A stretch of DNA of 34,316 nt from NCBI GenBank assembly GCA_016649905.1, contig JAENWU010000015.1:1-34316 (forward strand), given 5' to 3'. A model generated the notes under the pieces. It was not told the origin of the DNA. It worked only from the letters and a program-made list of their open reading frames with translations, and searched no databases. This DNA is from Thermoleophilia bacterium. Its GTDB lineage: Bacteria > Actinomycetota > Thermoleophilia > Solirubrobacterales > 70-9. This document shows, piece by piece, positions 17,650 to 29,406 of this stretch. The position numbers and the translations under genes are program-made. Each line of letters opens with the position of its first letter. The stretch's first letter is position 1.

Positions 17650-20343
17650 ATGGGAGAGGTTTTGAACGCTCGAGTCTGTCGGTTTGCGCTGCCCTTGATC
17701 CTGGCGGTGGCCGCCTTCGCCCCGTCGGCGAGCGCCGCGACCCCCTCGCCGTACGGGACCAACGACGCGGGAGGCTTCCGCAACGTCTTGCCTCCGGGTG
17801 AGAACGGGCTCGGCACGCTGCTGCAGATCCTCGCCTCCAGAGGCCCGACTCATCCGACGCCTCCGCACTTCGCCGATCAGCAGGCGCTTTACGAAAACCT
17901 CGTCTACGCCAGCCCGACCCTGACCGACGACCAGGTCTCCAACTACTTCAAGGACGCGACCTTCGGCGTGCCCGCTGGGCAGGTCGAATCGATGATCGAA
18001 CCGCGCCCGGGAGTGACGATCCAGCGCGACTCCGCCTACGGCGTGCCCCATATCTACGGCGATACCCGCGCCGACACGATGTTCGGTGCCGGCTATGCCG
18101 GTGCCGCCGACCGCCTCTTCCTGATGGACGTCCTGCGCCACACCGGCCGCGCCGAACTCGCCTCCTTCCTCGGCGGCGCCAACGCCGAAGCCGACGCCGG
18201 CCAGTGGAGCTTCGCTCCCTACACCGAAGCCGACCTCGAAAAGCAGGTCGTGCAGATGCCGCAGATCTACGGCGCCGCCGGTCAGCAGGCCGTGGCCGAC
18301 GTGCAGAGCTATGTCGAAGGGATCAATGCCTACATCGCCGCCGCAACCGTCAACCCGGCGCTGCAACCGGGCGAGTACACGCTGCTGAAAAAGCCGATGG
18401 AAGCGTGGAAAGTGACCGATGTGATCGCGATCGCCTCGCTGGTCGGCGGCATCTTCGGAAAGGGCGGAGGCAACGAGCTCAACTCGGCCCTGACGATGCA
18501 GGCCTTCGTCGAGCGGATGGGCAGAAAGGCTGGGCGCAAGGCCTGGCTCGGCTTCCGCGCCAAGAACGACCCGGAGGCGCCGACGACGATCTCCAAGCCG
18601 TTCCCCTATGAGACTCGCAGCGCTTTCGCCAAGCAGGGACTGGCGCTGCCCGACGAGAACTCGGTGCGCCTGACCCCGACCGCGACGACCTCTTCCGCGC
18701 CGGGAGGCGGCAGCGGACTCTCCAGCCTCGGCGCGCGCCTGCAGCAGGCGATCGCAAGTGCCGGTCACGCCTCCAACTGGGAGCTCGTCTCCGCCAAGCA
18801 CTCGGCAACCGGACACCCGATCGCGGTGATGGGCCCACAGGTTGGCTACTTCGTCCCCCAGATCCTGATGGAGGAGGACCTGCATGGGCCCGGCATCGAT
18901 GCCCGTGGCGCCTCCTTCGCCGGCGTCAACCTCTACGTCCAGCTCGGTCACGGCCGCGACTACGCCTGGAGCGCGACCAGCGCCGGCTCCGACAACGTCG
19001 ACACCTTCGCCGAGGTGCTCTGCAAGGACAAGCTCCACTACCTCTACCGCGGCAAGTGCCTGGCGATGGAGAAGCTCGAAAAGACCGAGAGCTGGGCACC
19101 GAACGCGATCGACACGACCGCGGCCGGCTCACAGACCCTGGTCGCCTACCGGACCGTGCACGGGATCGTCTTCGCCCGCGCCAAGGTGGGCGGCAAGAAG
19201 GTCGCCTACGTGCATCAGCGCAGTACCTACTTCCACGAGGCCGACTCGGTGGTCGGCTTCGGTCAGCTGAACGAACCGGGTCTGGTCACCGGCGTCTCCG
19301 GCTTCAAAAAAGCCGTCTCCAACATCAACTTCACCTTCAACTGGGCCTACGTCGACTCCGAACACATCGCCTACGCGCTCTCCGGCGCCTACCCGCAGCG
19401 GGCCAAGGGCACCTCGCCCGACTTCCCGGTGCTCGGCACCGGCAAGTACGACTGGAAGGGCTTCAAGCCCTCGACCCAGACCGCCGACTATCTGCCGTTC
19501 GCCAAACACCCCCAGCAGGTCGACCCGGATTACCTCGTCTCCTGGAACAACAAGCAGGCGCCGGAATGGGCCGCGGCCGACGACAACTACGGCTACGGGC
19601 CGCTGCAGCGCCAGCAGCTGATCGCCGACAAGGTCAAGCAGAAGACCAAGGGCAAGGGCAAGATGACGATCTCCCAGCTGGTGCAGGCGATGGATGAAGC
19701 GGCGACCCAGGACCTGCGCGGTTACCGGCTGCTGCCGACGATCCTGAAGGCGGTCGGCAAGCCGCAATCGGCCAAGCTGAAGAGCGCGGTGGCGACGCTG
19801 CGCGCTTGGCAGAAGGCCGGTGCCCACCGGCGCGACCTCGACCGCGACGGGATCGACGAGGAAACCCCGGCGATCCAGCTGATGGACGCCTGGTGGCCGA
19901 AGCTGGTCGAAGCTGAGTTCAGGCCGGCGCTCGGCGCGAAGGCGTTCGAACGGCTCGAGGGGATGCTGCAGATCGGCGACTCGGTCGGCGGCTCACCCGA
20001 CGCACCCGCCTTCTACGACGGCTGGTGGGGCTACGTCTCCAAGGACCTGCGCAACGTCTTCGGGTCGAAGCCGAAGGGCGCCTTCAGCCGCAAGTACTGC
20101 GGCGGCGGTTCGCGGGAGAAGTGCGAAGCACTCCTGCAGAAGTCTCTCGCGGCGGCGCTGCAGGTGACTCCGGCCCAGCTCTACGGCGGCGGCAACGGTA
20201 AGTGCGCCGCGAACCCCCAGCCATCCTGCTTCGACCAGAACCGGCCGCAGGTGACCGGCGGGATCGAACTCGGTCCCTTCCCGTTCCAGAACCGGCCGAC
20301 CTTCCAACAGGTCGTGACTCTGACTCAGCGACTCGGCCGCTGA
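17650..20343 (+). CDS. Secreted penicillin-acylase-family (S45) N-terminal-nucleophile amidase
   Basis: The 897-residue protein belongs to the penicillin/cephalosporin acylase family, whose members cleave amide bonds of beta-lactams, N-acyl-homoserine lactones or other acyl amides. A signal peptide (about 1-29, ending SASA) predicts export. The alpha-chain region shows [20 protein letters not shown] (split about 126-145) and [13 protein letters not shown]. The likely nucleophile at the start of the beta chain is Ser375 in [18 protein letters not shown], exposed by autocatalytic cleavage in this family. Substrate cannot be told. The ATG at 17650 is assumed. A TTG at 17662 with GGAG 5 nt upstream is an alternative and keeps the signal peptide. 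It interrupts the ribosomal operon. Confidence 0.88.
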   Translation: MGEVLNARVCRFALPLILAVAAFAPSASAATPSPYGTNDAGGFRNVLPPGENGLGTLLQILASRGPTHPTPPHFADQQALYENLVYASPTLTDDQVSNYFKDATFGVPAGQVESMIEPRPGVTIQRDSAYGVPHIYGDTRADTMFGAGYAGAADRLFLMDVLRHTGRAELASFLGGANAEADAGQWSFAPYTEADLEKQVVQMPQIYGAAGQQAVADVQSYVEGINAYIAAATVNPALQPGEYTLLKKPMEAWKVTDVIAIASLVGGIFGKGGGNELNSALTMQAFVERMGRKAGRKAWLGFRAKNDPEAPTTISKPFPYETRSAFAKQGLALPDENSVRLTPTATTSSAPGGGSGLSSLGARLQQAIASAGHASNWELVSAKHSATGHPIAVMGPQVGYFVPQILMEEDLHGPGIDARGASFAGVNLYVQLGHGRDYAWSATSAGSDNVDTFAEVLCKDKLHYLYRGKCLAMEKLEKTESWAPNAIDTTAAGSQTLVAYRTVHGIVFARAKVGGKKVAYVHQRSTYFHEADSVVGFGQLNEPGLVTGVSGFKKAVSNINFTFNWAYVDSEHIAYALSGAYPQRAKGTSPDFPVLGTGKYDWKGFKPSTQTADYLPFAKHPQQVDPDYLVSWNNKQAPEWAAADDNYGYGPLQRQQLIADKVKQKTKGKGKMTISQLVQAMDEAATQDLRGYRLLPTILKAVGKPQSAKLKSAVATLRAWQKAGAHRRDLDRDGIDEETPAIQLMDAWWPKLVEAEFRPALGAKAFERLEGMLQIGDSVGGSPDAPAFYDGWWGYVSKDLRNVFGSKPKGAFSRKYCGGGSREKCEALLQKSLAAALQVTPAQLYGGGNGKCAANPQPSCFDQNRPQVTGGIELGPFPFQNRPTFQQVVTLTQRLGR

Positions 20344-20347
20344 GTCA

Positions 20348-20370
20348 GGCCGCGCCCAGTGGGCGCGGCC
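20348..20370. terminator. GC hairpin after the acylase gene
   Basis: GGCCGCGCCC (20348-20357) pairs perfectly with GGGCGCGGCC (20361-20370) around the 3-nt loop AGT. It lies just between the acylase stop and the convergent DUF4396 remnant. There is no T-tract on either side; a bidirectional T-less terminator is plausible. Confidence 0.55.
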
Positions 20371-20371
20371 G

Positions 20372-20617
20372 TCAGTGGTGAGCGTGTTGCGCGTGCACGA
20401 CCGCGTGACCCCTGCCGCGCGAGATCAGCCAGCCGTTGAGCGGCCAGGCGACGGCGCCGGCGATCAGCAGGGCAACCGCGAGGGTCCACCAGAACATCGC
20501 GTCGGCCAGTCCCGCCGCCATCGCCCCCGGCAGCAGGATCAGGAAGAGGTTGTCGACGACCTCCATCGTCGCGATCGAAGCGGTGTCGGAGGCGAAGGCA
20601 AGGGGTGCGACGCGGCG
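20372..20617 (-). pseudogene. C-terminal remnant of a DUF4396 membrane protein
   Basis: Read on the reverse strand, the frame from about 20617 to the stop at 20372 encodes about 81 residues, including [13 protein letters not shown], the hydrophobic [20 protein letters not shown] and [21 protein letters not shown], ending in a His-rich tail. This resembles the C-terminal end of DUF4396 integral membrane proteins as I remember them. The upstream part is missing: an in-frame stop (20618-20620) lies where sequence of another gene begins. An ATG at 20566 could give a 64-residue peptide, but a truncated relic is likelier. It meets the copA remnant at about 20612-20617. Confidence 0.65.
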
Positions 20618-20740
20618 CTACCACTGGCCGCGGCCGGCCTGCTCAACCCGGTGATCGCCGGCGCCGCGATGGCGCTCTCCAGCGTCTCGGTCGTCGCCAA
20701 CTCGCTGCGGCTGCGCCGCTTCCGTCAAGATCGGGGTTAG
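20612..20740 (+). pseudogene. C-terminal remnant of a copper-type P1B ATPase
   Basis: The plus-strand frame ending at the TAG at 20738-20740 encodes [20 protein letters not shown] followed by [16 protein letters not shown]. This is the last transmembrane segment and C terminus of CopA-like heavy-metal ATPases. All catalytic domains (CPC, DKTGT, HP) are absent. The remnant starts at about 20612, where it abuts the broken end of the divergently oriented DUF4396 remnant. Its stop touches the ATG of the next gene. Confidence 0.7.
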
Positions 20741-21409
20741 ATGGACCAGCAGACCTTCGACGCGGTGGACCAGTTCGTGGTGGAGACGCTCGCCCCCGAC
20801 GACGAGCACCTGCGGGCGGCGGTTGCGGCCGCCGAGGCGGCTGGGCTGCCCTCGATCCAGGTCTCGCCGCCGCAGGGCAAGTTGCTGCAGCTACTGGCGC
20901 GCCTGCAGGGAGCCCGGACGATCCTCGAGTTCGGCACCCTCGGCGGCTACAGCACGATTCTGCTGGCGCGTGCCCTGCCTGCCGGCGGCCGCCTAATCAC
21001 GCTCGAGGCCAAACCCGAGTTCGCCGAGGTCGCGCGCGGCAGCATCGATCGGGCTGGCCTTGCCGACGTTGTCGAGATTCGCGTCGGCCCGGCGCTGGAG
21101 ACCTTGCCGGTGCTGGAGGAGGAGGGGGCGGGCCCCTTCGACCTCGTCTTCATCGACGCCGACAAGGTAAATACGCCTCACTACTTCGCCTGGGCGCTCG
21201 ATCACACTAGGCCCGGCAGCCTGATCATCGCCGACAACGTCGTCCGCGACGGCAGCCTCGCCGACGCTGCCGATCCCGACCCGGCCACCAAAGCCCAGCG
21301 CCAGCTCCACGAAACCCTTGCCCAAGAGCCACGAGTAACGGCCACGACGATCCAAACCGTCGGCTCCAAGGGTCACGATGGCTTCACCATCGCCCTCGTC
21401 GATGGCTAG
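20741..21409 (+). CDS. Class I SAM-dependent O-methyltransferase (family 3, caffeoyl-CoA OMT-like)
   Basis: The 222 residues fit the family of small cation-dependent O-methyltransferases. The SAM-binding motif I EFGTLGGYST is at 63-72. The metal-binding FIDADK is at 138-142 (D139, D141) and ADNVVRDG at 164-171. Substrates in bacteria are usually catechol-like compounds and cannot be predicted here. The ATG follows directly after the stop of the copA remnant, suggesting it was once downstream of that gene. No ribosome binding site is obvious. It is the last gene of the segment between map and rpmJ. Confidence 0.88.
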   Translation: MDQQTFDAVDQFVVETLAPDDEHLRAAVAAAEAAGLPSIQVSPPQGKLLQLLARLQGARTILEFGTLGGYSTILLARALPAGGRLITLEAKPEFAEVARGSIDRAGLADVVEIRVGPALETLPVLEEEGAGPFDLVFIDADKVNTPHYFAWALDHTRPGSLIIADNVVRDGSLADAADPDPATKAQRQLHETLAQEPRVTATTIQTVGSKGHDGFTIALVDG

Positions 21410-21458
21410 TCGTCACTGGGCGGCGCCCGATTAGCGTCCCCCTGCTATCTTTCTCCGT

Positions 21459-21473
21459 CGGCCCAATGGGCCG
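21459..21473. other. Small hairpin upstream of rpmJ
   Basis: CGGCCC (21459-21464) pairs with GGGCCG (21468-21473) around AAT. It lies in the 132-bp gap between the methyltransferase and rpmJ, which should contain the promoter for the alpha operon if the inserted segment is transcribed separately. TATCTT (21446-21451) is a weak -10 candidate. The gap is too short for infA. Confidence 0.35.
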
Positions 21474-21541
21474 GTGATTCGTGCCTGCCGTCCGACTCAT
21501 GGGGCGAGCAGGAATCCTGTATTCGATACGAGACCGGAGCA

Positions 21542-21655
21542 ATGAAGGTTCGAGCTTCCGTTAAGCCGATGTGCGAGAAGTGCAAGATCATCCGCCGCAA
21601 TGGTGCGGTCCTAGTGATCTGCCAAAACCCCCGCCACAAGCAGAGGCAGGGTTAG
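21542..21655 (+). CDS. rpmJ: 50S ribosomal protein bL36 (L36)
   Basis: This 37-residue zinc protein has the signature [20 protein letters not shown] with C11 and C14, then C27 and H32 as the remaining ligands. A GGAG 3 nt before the ATG serves as ribosome binding site. It starts the alpha operon and is followed by rpsM after 2 nt. infA, normally immediately upstream in Actinobacteria, is absent. Confidence 0.96.
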   Translation: MKVRASVKPMCEKCKIIRRNGAVLVICQNPRHKQRQG

Positions 21656-21657
21656 GC

Positions 21658-22032
21658 ATGGCACGAATCGCTGGCGTCAACATCCCGGTCAACAAACGCA
21701 TCGAAGTTGGGCTCACCTACATCTTCGGGATCGGCCACTCGACGGCCAAACAGATCCTCGCCGAGACGAAAGTCGATCCCGGCACGCAGGCCAAGGACTT
21801 GACCGAGGAAGAGGTCATCAAATTGCGCGAGGCGGTCGAGAACCACGAGGTCGAGGGAGACCTGCGGCGCGATCGCTCGCAGAACGTCAAACGCCTGATG
21901 GAGATCGGCTCCTACCGCGGCCTGCGTCACCGCCGCGGTCTGCCGGTCCGGGGTCAGCGGACCAAGACCAACGCGCGCGGCCGTAAGGGACCGCGCCGGT
22001 TGAGCATCGCCGGCAAGCGCAAAGTCAGGTAG
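21658..22032 (+). CDS. rpsM: 30S ribosomal protein uS13 (S13)
   Basis: uS13 in the 30S head forms intersubunit bridges and touches P-site tRNA. The ATG at 21658 gives 124 residues: [21 protein letters not shown] at the N terminus (first 20 conserved), the helix-two-turn-helix region with [20 protein letters not shown], and a basic tail. It starts 2 nt after rpmJ. A longer in-frame start at 21571 lies inside rpmJ and is rejected. Confidence 0.97.
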   Translation: MARIAGVNIPVNKRIEVGLTYIFGIGHSTAKQILAETKVDPGTQAKDLTEEEVIKLREAVENHEVEGDLRRDRSQNVKRLMEIGSYRGLRHRRGLPVRGQRTKTNARGRKGPRRLSIAGKRKVR

Positions 22033-22041
22033 GGGAGAGAC

Positions 22042-22440
22042 ATGGCTGAGAAAAAACCCGGCAAGGGTCGCGCCCGTCGCCGCGTCAAAAAGAACGTCAC
22101 CTACGGGCAGGCGCACATCAAGACTTCTTTCAACAACACGATCGTTACCCTGACCGACACCGACGGCAACGTGATCGCCTGGGAGTCGGCCGGTTCGGCC
22201 GGGTTCAAAGGCTCTCGCAAGTCGACTCCGTTCGCCGCCCAGGTGACCGCCGACGCGGCCGCCAAGAAGGGCATGGAACACGGGCTGGAGCGGGTCGAGG
22301 TCTTCGCCAAGGGCGCCGGCTCCGGTCGCGAGACGGCGATTCGCTCGCTGCAGGCCGCCGGGCTCGACGTGACCACGGTCAAGGACGTCTCCCCGCAGGC
22401 TCATAACGGCTGCCGGCCGAAGAAGCGGAGGCGCGTCTAA
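22042..22440 (+). CDS. rpsK: 30S ribosomal protein uS11 (S11)
   Basis: uS11 lies on the 30S platform. The 132 residues have a basic N-terminal tail, THQ-like [39 protein letters not shown] and the C-terminal signature [27 protein letters not shown] precedes the ATG. Its TAA is directly followed by the rpsD ATG. Confidence 0.98.
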   Translation: MAEKKPGKGRARRRVKKNVTYGQAHIKTSFNNTIVTLTDTDGNVIAWESAGSAGFKGSRKSTPFAAQVTADAAAKKGMEHGLERVEVFAKGAGSGRETAIRSLQAAGLDVTTVKDVSPQAHNGCRPKKRRRV

Positions 22441-23061
22441 ATGGCTCGCGACACCTCCCCGCAGTGCAAGCAGTGCCGGCGCGAGGGCCAGAAGCTCTTC
22501 CTCAAGGGCGAGCGCTGCTTCACCGACAAGTGCGGTGTCGAGCGCCGTTCCTACCCACCCGGCGAGCACGGCCGCGGCCGTCTGCGCCAGTCCGAGTACC
22601 GGGTCCAGCTGCGCGAGAAGCAGAAGACGCGCCGCTACTACCAGGTGCTCGAGAAACAGTTTCGCGCCTATTACGACAAGGCTTCGCGCCAGGACGGCGT
22701 CACCGGTGAGAATCTGCTCCGGCTGCTCGAGTCGCGTTTTGACAACGTGCTCGTCCGGCTCGGCTTCGCCGCCTCACGGCGTCAGGCCCGGCAGCTGATC
22801 AGCCACGGCCACTGGATGATCAACGGCCGCCGGGTCGACATCCCGTCCTACCAGGTGCGTCCCGAGGACATCATTTCGATCAAGGCAAGCTCGTCCGCCA
22901 CGGACACGATCCAGCGGGCTACCGAACTCGTATCCACGGTTCCCGCCTGGCTGCAGGCCGATCACGATGCCCTTACCGCCAAGGTCCTGCGCTATCCCGA
23001 GCGCTCCGAGATCTCGGCGCCGGTACAGGAGCAGCTGATCGTCGAGCTGTACTCCAAGTAG
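22441..23061 (+). CDS. rpsD: 30S ribosomal protein uS4 (S4), zinc-type
   Basis: uS4 nucleates 30S assembly and flanks the mRNA entry site. The 206 residues include the N-terminal zinc knuckle C9-x2-C12-x13-C26-x4-C31, the complete four-cysteine form, and the S4 RNA-binding domain near 98-160 (RLDN-like ESRFDNVLVRLGF, then LISHGHWMINGRRVDIPSY). It starts immediately after rpsK. rpoA follows 43 bp later. Confidence 0.98.
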   Translation: MARDTSPQCKQCRREGQKLFLKGERCFTDKCGVERRSYPPGEHGRGRLRQSEYRVQLREKQKTRRYYQVLEKQFRAYYDKASRQDGVTGENLLRLLESRFDNVLVRLGFAASRRQARQLISHGHWMINGRRVDIPSYQVRPEDIISIKASSSATDTIQRATELVSTVPAWLQADHDALTAKVLRYPERSEISAPVQEQLIVELYSK

Positions 23062-23104
23062 TCCGGAACCACGATATTTCTGAACACGCATACGCAAGGA
23101 ACTC

Positions 23105-24085
23105 ATGACCACTGATTTCCAGGTCCCCCGCATCATCTCCGAGAAGGTCGACGACCGTCGCGGCACCTTCACCATCGAGCCGCTCGACAAGGGCTTCGGC
23201 TACACCTTCGGCAACAGCCTTCGACGCGTGCTGCTCTCCTCGCTGGCGGGCGCCGCAATCACCAGCGTCCGGATCGAGGGCGTCGCGCACGAGTTCTCCA
23301 CTGTGCCCGGCGTCAAGGAGGACGTCACCGACATCGTCCTCAACCTCAAGGACCTCGTCGTCCGCATGCACACCGACGCCGACGAGGTGGAGGCGCCGCT
23401 GGTGGCGACCGGCCCCGGCGAGGTCAAGGCGAAGGACATCGACCTGCCCTCGGGCGTCGAGATCCTCAACCCCGAGGCGCCGATCGCGACGCTCGAGAAG
23501 AAAACGAAACTCGAGGTCTATCTGACGATCGGCCGCGGCCGCGGCTACTCGCCGGCCGAAGAGAACAAGTCCGACGAGCAGCCGATCGGCGTGATCCCGA
23601 TCGACTCGATCTTCTCGCCGATCCGCCGCACGTCCTACGCGGTCGCCGCAGCCCGCGTCGGTCAGCGGACCGACTTCGACAAACTCACCCTCGACCTCGA
23701 GACCGACGGCTCGATCGAGCCCGCGGCGGCGCTGCGCGAGGCCTCCGAGATCCTGATCAAGAGCCTGGCGATCTTCACCGACGCCGAGCGGGTGGAGGAA
23801 TTGACCGCGCGTGAACCGATGCCGGTTCCGCTCAGCGATTCGCTCTCATCCGCTGCTGGCGACGGCATCGCCAGCAACAACGGGCTCGACGAGATCCTGA
23901 TCGAGGAGCTCGAACTCGGCGTTCGCTCCTACAATTGCCTCAAGCGCGCCGGCGTACAGACCGTCGGCGACCTGGTCCGCAAGTCTCGCGCGGAACTGAA
24001 CGCGATCCCCAACTTCGGTCAGAAGTCGATCGAGGAAGTAATCGAGACCCTGCACGCCCGCGGCCTCGACCTCCAGCAGGACTAG
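23105..24085 (+). CDS. rpoA: RNA polymerase alpha subunit
   Basis: The alpha subunit dimerises to start RNA polymerase assembly and contacts UP elements and activators. The 326 residues show the N-terminal dimerisation domain (GFGYTFGNSLRRVLLSSLAG, 20 residues near 32-51) and a linker near 240-260. The C-terminal domain has GVRSYNCLKRAGV, where R274 corresponds to the DNA-contacting R265 of E. coli, then IPNFGQKSIEEV. It lies in the usual position between rpsD and rplQ. Confidence 0.98.
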   Translation: MTTDFQVPRIISEKVDDRRGTFTIEPLDKGFGYTFGNSLRRVLLSSLAGAAITSVRIEGVAHEFSTVPGVKEDVTDIVLNLKDLVVRMHTDADEVEAPLVATGPGEVKAKDIDLPSGVEILNPEAPIATLEKKTKLEVYLTIGRGRGYSPAEENKSDEQPIGVIPIDSIFSPIRRTSYAVAAARVGQRTDFDKLTLDLETDGSIEPAAALREASEILIKSLAIFTDAERVEELTAREPMPVPLSDSLSSAAGDGIASNNGLDEILIEELELGVRSYNCLKRAGVQTVGDLVRKSRAELNAIPNFGQKSIEEVIETLHARGLDLQQD

Positions 24086-24110
24086 TCGCGGAACCCAGGG
24101 GAGCGGACCG

Positions 24111-24464
24111 ATGCGCCACAAAAAGAAGCGGAACAAGCTGAGTCGCACTTCCGCTCATCGTGAGTCGCTGCTGGCAAACCTCTCCAAGCAGCTGATCGAG
24201 CACGAACGGATCGAAACCAGCCAGGCCAAGGCGAAGGCGGTCAAGCCCGAGGTCGAGCAGCTGATCACGCTCGCCAAACGCGGCGACCTGCACGCCCGCC
24301 GCCAGGCGCTGGCGACGCTCCACAACGACAAGTTCATCGTTCACAAGCTCTTCGACGAGGTCGCGCCGCGCTACTCGACGCGACCCGGCGGCTACACCCG
24401 CATCATCAAGATCGGCCCTCGGCGGAGTGACTCCACCGAAATGGTCTATCTCGAGCTGGTTTAG
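24111..24464 (+). CDS. rplQ: 50S ribosomal protein bL17 (L17)
   Basis: The 117 residues carry the family features: MRHKKKRNKLSRTSAHRES at the N terminus, LLANLSKQLIEHERI, and the C-terminal GGYTRIIKIGPRRSDSTEMVYLELV (in two parts). GGGAGCG lies upstream of the ATG. It closes the alpha operon and converges with truA; only one base separates the two stop codons and no terminator is visible. Confidence 0.97.
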   Translation: MRHKKKRNKLSRTSAHRESLLANLSKQLIEHERIETSQAKAKAVKPEVEQLITLAKRGDLHARRQALATLHNDKFIVHKLFDEVAPRYSTRPGGYTRIIKIGPRRSDSTEMVYLELV

Positions 24465-24465
24465 C

Positions 24466-25200
24466 TCACTCGTAAGAGACCGATTCGAGGTAGAGGCCGT
24501 GCGGTGGGGCGGTATCGCCTGCCTCCGATCGCGGCGCACCCTTTAGGAGCTCCGTGAAGCTGGCCACCGTGCGGCGTTCGGAGGCGACCTCGAGCATCGT
24601 GCCGACCAGGGCGCGGACCATGCTGCGCATGAAGGCGTCGGCGGTGATCTCCAGCGCGAGCAGGTCCCCGCTGCGCTCCCAGGCGGCCCCGAAGACGACC
24701 CGGTCGAAGCGGACGTGGGCGGTTTGGGTGGGGGTGAAGGCGGTGAAGTCGTGGCTGCCCAGGAGGGCGGCGGTGCAGGCGTCGAGCGCCTCGTGGTCGA
24801 CCCGGTGCGGCCACCAAAGGGCCCGCCCACGCTCGAACGGGCTCGGTGCCGCCCGCGTGAGCAGGCGGTAGCGGTAGGTCCTGGAGCTGGCGTCGCGGCG
24901 GGCGTTGAAGCCGTCGGCGACCACCGCGGCAGCGGTGATGCCGATGTCCTGCGGCCCCACCCCGTTCAGGCGTCGGGCTAGTTCTGCCGGTACCTCAGAG
25001 GCGGTCTTGAAGCTCGCCACCTGACCGCGGGCGTGGACGCCCGTGTCGGTGCGTCCGGCGACGGTCAGCTCGACCGCGTCGCGCAGCACCGTGGCCAGCG
25101 CGGTCTCCAGCTCACCCTGCACGGTGCGCATCCCCGGCTGCTTTGCCCAGCCCCGAAAGCCGGAGCCGTCGTACTCGATGTCAAGCCTGAGGGTCGGCAC
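24466..25200 (-). CDS. truA: tRNA pseudouridine(38-40) synthase
   Basis: TruA converts uridines 38-40 of the tRNA anticodon arm to pseudouridine. The product has LDIEYDGSGFRGWAKQP near the N terminus, the catalytic motif AGRTDTGVHA with the nucleophilic Asp at 52, and ARRDASSRTYRYRL in the core. I prefer the GTG at 25200 (244 residues), which begins right at the family start and has a -10-like hexamer 7 nt upstream. A GTG at 25221 would add seven residues. In many Actinobacteria truA follows rplQ on the same strand; here it is inverted and faces rplQ, and is divergent from surE. Confidence 0.93.
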   Translation of the reverse strand: MPTLRLDIEYDGSGFRGWAKQPGMRTVQGELETALATVLRDAVELTVAGRTDTGVHARGQVASFKTASEVPAELARRLNGVGPQDIGITAAAVVADGFNARRDASSRTYRYRLLTRAAPSPFERGRALWWPHRVDHEALDACTAALLGSHDFTAFTPTQTAHVRFDRVVFGAAWERSGDLLALEITADAFMRSMVRALVGTMLEVASERRTVASFTELLKGAPRSEAGDTAPPHGLYLESVSYE

Positions 25201-25207
25201 CGGGGGA

Positions 25208-25213
25208 AGTATC
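25208..25213 (-). promoter_or_regulatory. Candidate -10 box for truA (leaderless)
   Basis: GATACT on the reverse strand ends 7 nt before the GTG at 25200. This would place the transcription start on the start codon. No Shine-Dalgarno sequence has a suitable position. Without a clear -35 this stays tentative. Confidence 0.3.
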
Positions 25214-25222
25214 TCCGACACC

Positions 25223-28063
<2,841 letters not shown>

Positions 28064-28080
28064 CCGCAGGGAGCCGCTAG

Positions 28081-29322
28081 CTAGAAGCTGGCGACCACTC
28101 CGGCGATCCGGTCCTGCTCGAGGTGGGCGAGGCTGAGGTTGCCGACGCTGCCCATCAGGATCGAGAAGGCGATGATCTTGCCGCTGGTGTTGAAGCAGTA
28201 GCCGGAGAGGTTGCTGACCCCGGTCAGGGTCCCGGTCTTGACCCGGCAGCGGCGGTTGGCCGCGGTGCCGAGCATGCGGCCGTCGACGGTGCCCTCGGCG
28301 CCGGTCAGGGCGAGGTCCTGGATGAACTCGTCGCCGGTCTCCTGCGCTCGCATGCCCAGCAGCAGGTCGACCACCTCGCGCGGCGAGGCGCGGTTGGAGC
28401 GGGTCAGCCCGGAGCCGTCGACGGAGTGGACCTGGGAGCCGAGCGAGCTGGCAAAGCCCTCGACCACGGCGGCGCCGGAGGGGGTGGTGCCACCCTTGCC
28501 GAGCTCCGCCCCCAGCAGCTTGATCAGCATCTCGGCGAAGAAGTTGATCGAGTAGACGTCGGTGGCCTCGATGATCCGGGTCAGCGGCGGCGATTCGATG
28601 ATCGCCACCCGCTCGGCGTTCGGCGGCGTCACCCCGAGCGCGACCTTGGCCGACATCGAGACGCCGGCCCCGCGCAGCGAGCGAGCCAGCTTGGTCGCCG
28701 CCAGCTTCGCCGGGTCCGAGGAGAAGCCGCTGGCGCTGGTCGAGCCGCTGAAGCCGGAGTTGAAGGCGAGCCCGGAGAGCGGCCCGATGTAGGAGCTGGT
28801 GGCATAGCCGGAATCGGCGACGCCACGCAGGCGGTCGAAGACGGAATCATCGGCGTAGAGGCGGCCCGTGATCGCTTTGATCCCGGCGAGGCGGATTTGC
28901 GGGGTCAGCGAGAGAAGGTTGGTGCCGAGCCCGCCCAGGTAGCCGTTGTAGAAGCCCGGCGTGCCGAGTGCGGGGTCGCCGCCGCCCTGCAGGTAGAGGC
29001 TGCCGTGGAGGACGCCGCGGGCATCGATGCGGCCATCGCGGAAGACCTTGGTCGCGATCCGGTATTCGGGCCCGAGCTTGGCGATCGCCGTCGCGGTGGT
29101 GAAGAGCTTCGTGTTCGATGCCAGCGGCAGCGGTCGCTCGGCGGCGCTGGCGCAGAGGGTGCGGCCGCTTTCGGCGTCGACGACGAGCAGGCCGCTGGCG
29201 CCGCCGCCACCCGTCGTCAGCAGGCTCTTCATGCGGTCACAGGCGGGTCCGGCGTGGGCGCTGGAGGCGAGCAGGAGCGCGATCGCGCACGCCGCCACCA
29301 GCAGGATCGAAGCCCGTTTCAT
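28081..29322 (-). CDS. dacB: D-alanyl-D-alanine carboxypeptidase/endopeptidase, PBP4 family (peptidase S13)
   Basis: This class C low-molecular-weight penicillin-binding protein trims or cleaves peptidoglycan cross-links outside the membrane. The 413 residues start with a clear signal peptide (about 1-24, ending SAHA). The three active-site motifs are S69-N-T-K72, S258-I-N260 and K362-T-G364. The region between the first two motifs is long, as in the S13 family. I start at the ATG at 29322; a GTG at 29337 would add five residues before the signal peptide. It converges with ligA (17 bp) and diverges from the patatin gene. Confidence 0.92.
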   Translation of the reverse strand: MKRASILLVAACAIALLLASSAHAGPACDRMKSLLTTGGGGASGLLVVDAESGRTLCASAAERPLPLASNTKLFTTATAIAKLGPEYRIATKVFRDGRIDARGVLHGSLYLQGGGDPALGTPGFYNGYLGGLGTNLLSLTPQIRLAGIKAITGRLYADDSVFDRLRGVADSGYATSSYIGPLSGLAFNSGFSGSTSASGFSSDPAKLAATKLARSLRGAGVSMSAKVALGVTPPNAERVAIIESPPLTRIIEATDVYSINFFAEMLIKLLGAELGKGGTTPSGAAVVEGFASSLGSQVHSVDGSGLTRSNRASPREVVDLLLGMRAQETGDEFIQDLALTGAEGTVDGRMLGTAANRRCRVKTGTLTGVSNLSGYCFNTSGKIIAFSILMGSVGNLSLAHLEQDRIAGVVASF

Positions 29323-29406
29323 TGCCCGTATCAACACCAGAGCCGGTCAAGGTAGCGGGCGCCCCGGCCTGGTTGGCCGGCCAAGATGGGATAATTGAGC
29401 GTAGGC

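Noticed and set aside
17386-19038. Reverse frame running from family 1 copy 2 into the acylase gene
   Set aside because: The part over the repeat is a translation of the conserved repeat core (KINAA/VNFSLAR-like peptides occur at all copies), and the rest is antisense to the acylase.
20372-20566. A functional 64-residue membrane peptide from the DUF4396 remnant
   Set aside because: The match continues upstream of the ATG and is then cut off by unrelated copA sequence, which indicates a broken gene rather than a small real one.
21410-21541. Possible infA between the methyltransferase and rpmJ
   Set aside because: The gap is only 132 bp and no frame shows the IF1 OB-fold sequence.
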